The notes beneath the pieces were generated by a model that was not told the origin of the DNA, ran no database searches, and worked only from the letters and a program-made list of their open reading frames with translations. From positions 1 through 10,929 of the forward strand of contig JAITQL010000110.1 of NCBI GenBank assembly GCA_031288935.1: a stretch of DNA of 10,929 nucleotides. Reading direction: 5' to 3'. This DNA comes from Tannerella sp. GTDB taxonomy: Bacteria; Bacteroidota; Bacteroidia; Bacteroidales; Tannerellaceae. The translations under genes were made by a program, and so were the position numbers. Shown piece after piece: positions 7,519-10,929 of the stretch (its first letter is position 1; each line of letters opens with the position of its first letter).

Positions 7519-7840
7519 GGCATTGTGAGCCTCACGAAAGCATACCGGCGGCGTCGGGAAGGCATTGTGAAGCTCACAAAGATCTGCCGACCGCGTCGGG
7601 AAGACATTGTGAAGCTCACAAAGATATGCCGACGGCGTCGGGAAGGTTTTGTGAGCCTCACGAAGGTATGCCGACGGCGTCGGGAAGGTTTTGTGAAGCT
7701 CACAAAGGTATGCCGACGGCGTCGGGAAGGTTTTGTGAGCCTCACAAGGGTATATCGACGGTGTCGGGAAGGGTTTTGTGAAGCTCACAAGGATATGCCA
7801 ACAACGTCGGGAAGGTTTTGTGAGCCTCATGAAGGTATGC
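7519..7840. repeat. 42-bp tandem repeat array, seven full units plus a partial eighth
   Basis: Units start at 7519, 7561, 7603, 7645, 7687, 7729, 7771 (43 bp) and 7814 (partial, to about 7840). Each unit contains TTGTGA-AGC-TCACAA or its variant GTGAG-C-CTCAC, then a linker, then the palindrome CCGAC-GGC-GTCGG, then GAAGG. From unit 3 to unit 8 the first palindrome alternates strictly between the AGC form (3, 5, 7) and the GCC form (4, 6, 8), which implies an 84-bp higher-order period. Divergence is greatest at the ends (units 1, 2, 6, 7). There are no unique spacers, so it is not CRISPR. Because 42 is a multiple of 3, several frames stay open across it; these are not taken as genes. RNA from either strand could form a chain of small hairpins. 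Confidence 0.95.
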
Positions 7841-7879
7841 TCTCCAACGGGAGTGGCCGCGCTTCATCTACTGCCGCCT

Positions 7880-7940
7880 TGAATCTTTGAATTTTTGAAT
7901 CTTTGAATTTCTCGAATTTCCCGAATTTCCCGAATCTTTT
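7880..7940 (-). repeat. TTGAATCTT/TCGAATTTCCC iterons upstream of the B12 regulon promoter
   Basis: TTGAATCTTTGAATTTTTGAA is followed by degenerate units CTCGAATTT and CCCGAATTT (twice). These are the AAAGATTCA iterons in reverse orientation, ending about 12 bp before the promoter -33 box at 7952. Confidence 0.65.
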
Positions 7941-7951
7941 GTTTGCAATAA

Positions 7952-7983
7952 TTTGTTGGATTCCGAATAAAGTGATTACTTTG
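7952..7983 (+). promoter_or_regulatory. promoter of the cobalamin-riboswitch operon
   Basis: TTTG (7952-7955), a 20-bp spacer and TTACTTTG (7976-7983) fit the Bacteroidetes sigma-ABfr pattern with one mismatch (T for A in the -7 box). Transcription would start near 7990, a few bases before the riboswitch P1 stem, which is the expected arrangement. Confidence 0.65.
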
Positions 7984-7994
7984 CGCCCGATTTC

Positions 7995-8208
7995 GGTTCC
8001 GTTGCATACATGCTGTGCGCGGATGAAAAGGGAATCAGGTGCAAATCCTGAACAGTCCCGCTGCTGTAAGCTCCGATCCGGTATGGAAATAGCCGGAAAA
8101 CGTTTCGGATGATACTCAAACCACTGCCCCGCATCCTTTCTTCGGAAAGGCGGAAGGGGCGGGAAGGCGATTCGAAACGGGGGAGCAAGTCAGAAGACCT
8201 GCCGGAAT
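7995..8208 (+). ncRNA. cobalamin (vitamin B12) riboswitch
   Basis: This RNA aptamer binds adenosylcobalamin or a related corrinoid and normally lowers expression of the gene behind it when B12 is plentiful. The conserved core is present: GGGAATCAGGTGCAAATCC from 8030, then ACAGTCCCGC and TGCTGTAAGC ending at 8071. The B12-box region is GTCAGAAGACCTGCC, ending at 8203. P1 can close by pairing GGTTCC (7995-8000) with GGAATC (8203-8208). A variable-domain hairpin CCTTTC-TTCG-GAAAGG (8135-8150) sits inside a GCCCC/GGGGC stem (8126-8130 and 8156-8160). It lies just after the promoter at 7952 and about 145 nt before the coding start at 8355. Exact ligand preference is not visible from the sequence. 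Confidence 0.95.
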
Positions 8209-8256
8209 CAGACGCTGAATAAAAAGCTTTCGTGGGATAAGGCTTGAGGCAAACCT

Positions 8257-8290
8257 GACATGGCGTATCCGTTGATTCCTGTCGTTTTTT
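8257..8290 (+). terminator. candidate riboswitch-controlled terminator
   Basis: GACATGG (8257-8263) can pair with CCTGTC (8278-8283) with one bulged base, and a small inner ATC/GAT stem may extend it. A GTTTTTT run (8284-8290) follows at once. Position between the aptamer and the coding region suggests a transcription-attenuation platform. The stem is short, and control at the ribosome binding site is an alternative. Confidence 0.4.
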
Positions 8291-8354
8291 CCTGAAGTAT
8301 GTTTCATTGATCGCAAAAGCACGTACGGTTCACATAATAAACAGGAAAAACGTT

Positions 8355-9524
8355 ATGTTACATTCGAGAAAACAAATGATTGTATTGGCCGGCCTCTGGT
8401 CGGCGCTGTGTCTTTCGGCGCAGCAGACATCGCCCTATATCAGCCGGGTCTATGACTATTGTCCGGCTCCGGGGCAGTTCATCAACGTGTCGCCGGAATA
8501 CGAACCCGGCGATACGCGGGACGACATCCTGCGCAAGGCGGAAGAGCTGCTTGCGGGCGAGGAAAGCAGCTTGGTCTCGCTGGGGGCTTACGGAGGGTAT
8601 GCGGTCTTCGGCTTTGATCACCCGGTGGTCAACGTGCCCGGTCAGGCGGACTTCACGGTGCCGGGCAACGTCTTCATCAACCCCGTTCCGGGAGCGATGT
8701 CCGAAAGCAGCGAGCCGGGGATCGTGGCGGTGTCGCGCGACGCGAACGGCAACGGACTGCCGGACGACGCATGGTACGAACTGGCCGGCAGCGACTACGA
8801 CGCGCCCGGAACGGTGCATCGCTACCGCATCACGTACTACCGGCCGGACGAACACAAAACACCCGTGCCGGATCCCGCCAATCCGGCGCTTGTGGATACG
8901 GCCTATATCCGGTGGACGGACAACCTGGGACGGGAGGGATATGTTTCCCGAAACTCGTTTCACCGGCAGCCGTACTATCCGCAGTGGGAGGAGGCCGACT
9001 CGCTCGTTTTTGAAGGCGCGCGCCTGGCCGACAACTACACGGTGGAAGGCGAGAACTACGTGCTTCACGCCTGCGACTGGGGGTATGCCGACAACAAGCC
9101 CAATGCCGATGCAGGGGCCGGTTTCAATATCGAACGGGCGGTGGATGCGGACGGACGGACGGTACACCTGCCCGAAATACATTTTATAAAGGTATACACG
9201 GCGGTGAACCAGTACTGCGGCTGGCTGGGCGAAAGTTCGACGGAAATCGGCGGTGCGGCGGACTTGCACCCGGATGCCGCAGGCACGGCCAACCGGGATT
9301 TGCAGGCAACATCGTCCGTGCGCATCCTGGAACAGCCGGTAAGAGACTGCCTGCGGATCGAATCGCCCGGACGGCAAACCGTGCGGGTCTTCAGTCCGGA
9401 CGGCGTCTGCCGGATGTCTTTCCCGGTGGAAAGCGGCCTGAATACCGTTCCGTGCAGTTCGCTGCCGAAAGGATTCCATATCCTTGTCACACGCGACCGG
9501 GCCATCAAATTCAGCAAACAATAA
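8355..9524 (+). CDS. secreted cell surface protein under B12 control, with T9SS-like C-terminus
   Basis: This 389-residue exported protein of unknown biochemical role belongs to a family annotated only as cell surface protein in Bacteroides, recognised from SRVYDYCPAPGQF (30-42), SLGAYGGYAVFGFDH (75-89), DANGNGLPDDAWYELAGS (129-146), WTDNLGREGYVSRNSFH (187-203), CDWGYADN (240-247) and FIKVYTAVNQYCGWLGE (277-293). DANGNGLPDD resembles a calcium-binding loop. Residues 1-22 (hydrophobic LWSALCLSA, then QQ) form a signal peptide. No lipobox follows, so it is probably not a lipoprotein. Residues about 323-389 look like a divergent T9SS type A sorting domain, without the usual YPNP. An in-frame ATG at 8307 would add 16 residues before the signal peptide, so 8355 is preferred. 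The riboswitch upstream implies expression when B12 is scarce, so a role in corrinoid capture at the surface is inferred. Confidence 0.85.
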   Translation: MLHSRKQMIVLAGLWSALCLSAQQTSPYISRVYDYCPAPGQFINVSPEYEPGDTRDDILRKAEELLAGEESSLVSLGAYGGYAVFGFDHPVVNVPGQADFTVPGNVFINPVPGAMSESSEPGIVAVSRDANGNGLPDDAWYELAGSDYDAPGTVHRYRITYYRPDEHKTPVPDPANPALVDTAYIRWTDNLGREGYVSRNSFHRQPYYPQWEEADSLVFEGARLADNYTVEGENYVLHACDWGYADNKPNADAGAGFNIERAVDADGRTVHLPEIHFIKVYTAVNQYCGWLGESSTEIGGAADLHPDAAGTANRDLQATSSVRILEQPVRDCLRIESPGRQTVRVFSPDGVCRMSFPVESGLNTVPCSSLPKGFHILVTRDRAIKFSKQ

Positions 9525-9567
9525 TATCGGTTACCTGATAGATAATTCCCGATTTATAAACTTAATA

Positions 9568-10632
9568 ATGAAGAGTAGTATGAAACAGAAAATTTTACTT
9601 TGGACATTGTGTATGGCTGCCATTGCGCAGCAACCGTTACCGGCGCAGCAGACCGTTACGCTGGATTTAAGCAGGCCGGTGGATCCGGTGGAGATCACGC
9701 TGGATGCGGAGAAGGGTTACTGGACGGACGCTTTCGGCGCCGCGCCGCTTGTGTTTGAACACTTCACCTTTTCGCACGCGGGCGGGACCGGCTACTGGTC
9801 GGGTTTTATCGTCGGCAGCAACGGCGACACGGAGGATTACGGAAGCCTGAACAGTACGCATACGGACGGCTGGCTGATCAACCAGTGGGGCAACATGGCC
9901 GGCGGAGGGATTCAAACCGGCAGCGACGGCAGCGTGATCAGGGACGGAGACGGGAAGGTGGCTACCGGAAAAGGCATTCCCTACCTGATCGCAAACGAGT
10001 TTGACGAATTTGCCATCACGTTCGACGGGGAATATGAAGCCGCAGGCGTGTATCTGAACAATCACCCGTGGCCGTTTTACAGCAATCTGTACGGCGACAG
10101 CTACGCCCGCGCGCTGGACAGGGAGGGCGATTATTACAAGGTGATCATCACCGGACAAAATGCGGAGGCGGAAGAGACGGGCAGCGTGGAACACGTCTTT
10201 GCCGAATATGTGGACGGCGCGCTGAAGCAGAGCCGCGACTGGGAACGGGTAGACCTGTCGTCTCTGGGAAAGGTCAGCCGGCTGTCGTTTCACTTGACCT
10301 CGACCGATGCGGGCGAATGGGGCATGAACACGCCCGGTTATTTCTGCCTGGACAAGTTGCAGGTGAAGACTTCGGGCACTGACGGAATCATCACGCTGCC
10401 CGCGGCAACGGCCGCCGTATATCCCAATCCCGCGGCAGACCGGTTGACCGTCAGCGGTACGTCCATCCGTCGGGTCACGGTATCCGACCTCGGCGGCCGG
10501 ACGGTCTGCCGGCTTGAAGCCGAGGGTCAGTCCCGGTTGACAATACCCGTCTCGCACTGGGGAAAAGGCGTCTATATCGTTCGTGTCACGGACGGGACAA
10601 GCACGTCTTCGCACAAGATCATCAAGCGGTAA
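9568..10632 (+). CDS. DUF4465 domain-containing secreted protein with T9SS type A sorting domain
   Basis: This 354-residue protein (350 if the ATG at 9580 is used) has a signal peptide KILLWTLCMAAIAQQ ending near AQQ. Positions below use the 9580 start. DUF4465 spans about 55-265: FEHFTFSHAGGTGYWSGF (59-76), GVYLNNHPWPFYSNLYGD (156-173), DYYKVIITG (184-192), WERVDLSSLG (221-230), LTSTDAGEWGMNTPGYFCLD (239-258). Residues about 278-350 are a T9SS type A sorting domain: AAVYPNPAADRLTVSG, then VTVSDLGGRTV, then GKGVYIVRVTDG and terminal KIIKR, so the protein should cross the outer membrane by type IX secretion. It starts 43 bp after the previous stop, in the same riboswitch-controlled unit. DUF4465 genes, as I recall, occur in B12-uptake loci of Bacteroidetes, which supports a corrinoid-related surface role. 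That role is inferred; the molecular function is not known from the sequence. Confidence 0.9.
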   Translation: MKSSMKQKILLWTLCMAAIAQQPLPAQQTVTLDLSRPVDPVEITLDAEKGYWTDAFGAAPLVFEHFTFSHAGGTGYWSGFIVGSNGDTEDYGSLNSTHTDGWLINQWGNMAGGGIQTGSDGSVIRDGDGKVATGKGIPYLIANEFDEFAITFDGEYEAAGVYLNNHPWPFYSNLYGDSYARALDREGDYYKVIITGQNAEAEETGSVEHVFAEYVDGALKQSRDWERVDLSSLGKVSRLSFHLTSTDAGEWGMNTPGYFCLDKLQVKTSGTDGIITLPAATAAVYPNPAADRLTVSGTSIRRVTVSDLGGRTVCRLEAEGQSRLTIPVSHWGKGVYIVRVTDGTSTSSHKIIKR

Positions 10633-10649
10633 ATCCCCCCCGCACGCAA

Positions 10650-10735
10650 AGATTTAAAGATTCGTTTCACGCAGATTGAATGGATTTCAACGCGGATTTT
10701 AATGACCTTTCATCTGCGGAATCTGCGTGAAACAA
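10650..10735 (+). repeat. inverted repeat GTTTCACGCAGATT/AATCTGCGTGAAAC after the DUF4465 gene
   Basis: The 14-base arm GTTTCACGCAGATT (from about 10665) is exactly complementary to AATCTGCGTGAAAC (ending about 10733), with about 40 bases between. Iteron-like AAAGATTTAAAGATTC lies just before it. It is related to the module beside pgi at 1951-1996. It may act as a 3' hairpin for the operon and is also a dispersed repeat. Confidence 0.7.
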
Positions 10736-10736
10736 C

Positions 10737-10769
10737 GGAGGCACGGAAAATATACTTCTCCGTGCCTCC
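10737..10769 (+). terminator. GC-rich hairpin, copy 3
   Basis: GGAGGCACGG (10737-10746) pairs perfectly with CCGTGCCTCC (10760-10769) over a 13-nt AT-rich loop, followed by TGTTTATT. The arms match the hairpins at 1172 and 1262 almost exactly (GGAGGC(G/A)CGG). It lies about 100 bp after the DUF4465 stop and may end the B12 operon transcript. Confidence 0.6.
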
Positions 10770-10798
10770 TGTTTATTGTCCGAACCTTGATTTGCCCG

Positions 10799-10929
10799 AT
10801 GAAAGGATTTCGTTACCTGCTCTTTAAGTCTGCCGATAAATGGACGGTAAAACAAAAGCAAAGAGCCAAGTTGCTTTTTGAACTTTATCCCGATATTAAA
10901 AAAGCCTGTTCCCTGACACATTCCCTGCG
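10799..10929 (+). pseudogene. 5'-truncated ISL3/ISAon1-like transposase fragment, continues past the right edge
   Basis: The frame from 10799 reads MKGFRYLLFKSADKWT, then KQRAKLLFELYPDIKKA and SLTHSL, to the last base. This matches the internal part of DDE transposases of the ISL3 / ISAon1 type found in Bacteroidetes, where a segment like RYLLFKS..KWT..Q..RA..LF..YPD..KAY.LT follows the catalytic core. The upstream part of a normal transposase is missing: the frame runs back only to a stop at 10703, through the hairpin repeats, so the 5' end has been lost and the ATG is probably not a true start. Similarity may begin slightly earlier, near 10780. The segment is more AT-rich than the genes to its left, as expected for acquired DNA. 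Whether the rest is intact cannot be seen here. Confidence 0.7.

Noticed and set aside
7519..7840. CRISPR array
   Set aside because: Units are contiguous with no unique spacers, and no cas genes are nearby.
7519..7840. CRP-type operator sites (TGTGA...TCACA)
   Set aside because: The half-sites are separated by 3 bases, not the 6 of a CRP site, and the motif is tied to a tandem repeat instead of a promoter.
8358..9521. 387-codon open frame antisense to the first B12-regulated gene
   Set aside because: Shadow of a gene with signal peptide and conserved blocks on the plus strand.
10908..10920. GCCTGTTCC similarity to the 41-bp repeat (AACAGGC)
   Set aside because: Only seven bases are shared and they lie within the transposase coding frame; chance is enough.
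10667..10921. 84-codon open frame on the minus strand at the right end
   Set aside because: It runs antisense to the transposase fragment and through the hairpin repeats, with no recognisable family.

Overview
The window looks like chromosomal DNA from a Bacteroidales species. Three things point there: a DUF6261 protein (a family I know from Bacteroidetes), Bacteroidetes-type promoters (TTTG at -33, TAnnTTTG at -7) without clear Shine-Dalgarno sequences, and two secreted proteins ending in what look like type IX secretion (T9SS) sorting domains. GC-rich genes alternate with AT-rich, repeat-filled spacers. A Tannerella- or Parabacteroides-like family is plausible, but I cannot name a species.

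Layout, left to right. (1) 1-1132: a 41-bp repeat array entering from the left edge, a 27/28-bp duplication, and a DUF6261 gene with an unusual C-terminal surface-protein-like module. (2) 1133-1995: repeats. There are AAAGATTCA iterons, two near-identical GC-rich hairpins, a lone DUF2283 gene on the minus strand, and an imperfect inverted repeat of about 196 bp. (3) 1996-5119, minus strand: lysS followed by pgi, probably one transcript, with a recognisable promoter upstream of lysS. (4) 5304-7502, plus strand: hflX (TTG start), cdd and a NimA-like flavoprotein gene, packed as an operon. (5) 7519-7840: a tandem array of 42-bp units, each holding two small palindromes. (6) 7952-10632: a promoter, a cobalamin riboswitch, a possible attenuator and two genes for secreted proteins. 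The first belongs to a Bacteroidales cell surface protein family and the second is DUF4465; both end in T9SS-like domains. (7) 10633-10929: hairpins of the same families seen at 1133-1995, then a 5'-truncated ISL3/ISAon1-type transposase fragment running off the right edge.

The most biologically interesting part is region 6. A B12-sensing RNA appears to control two exported surface proteins. No TonB-dependent B12 receptor gene (btuB) lies downstream; the operon ends in repeats and transposon debris. These proteins are candidates for surface capture or handling of corrinoids in a T9SS organism. The most unusual non-coding element is the 42-bp array at 7519-7840. The remaining genes are mostly housekeeping: translation (lysS), ribosome rescue (hflX), glycolysis (pgi) and pyrimidine salvage (cdd).
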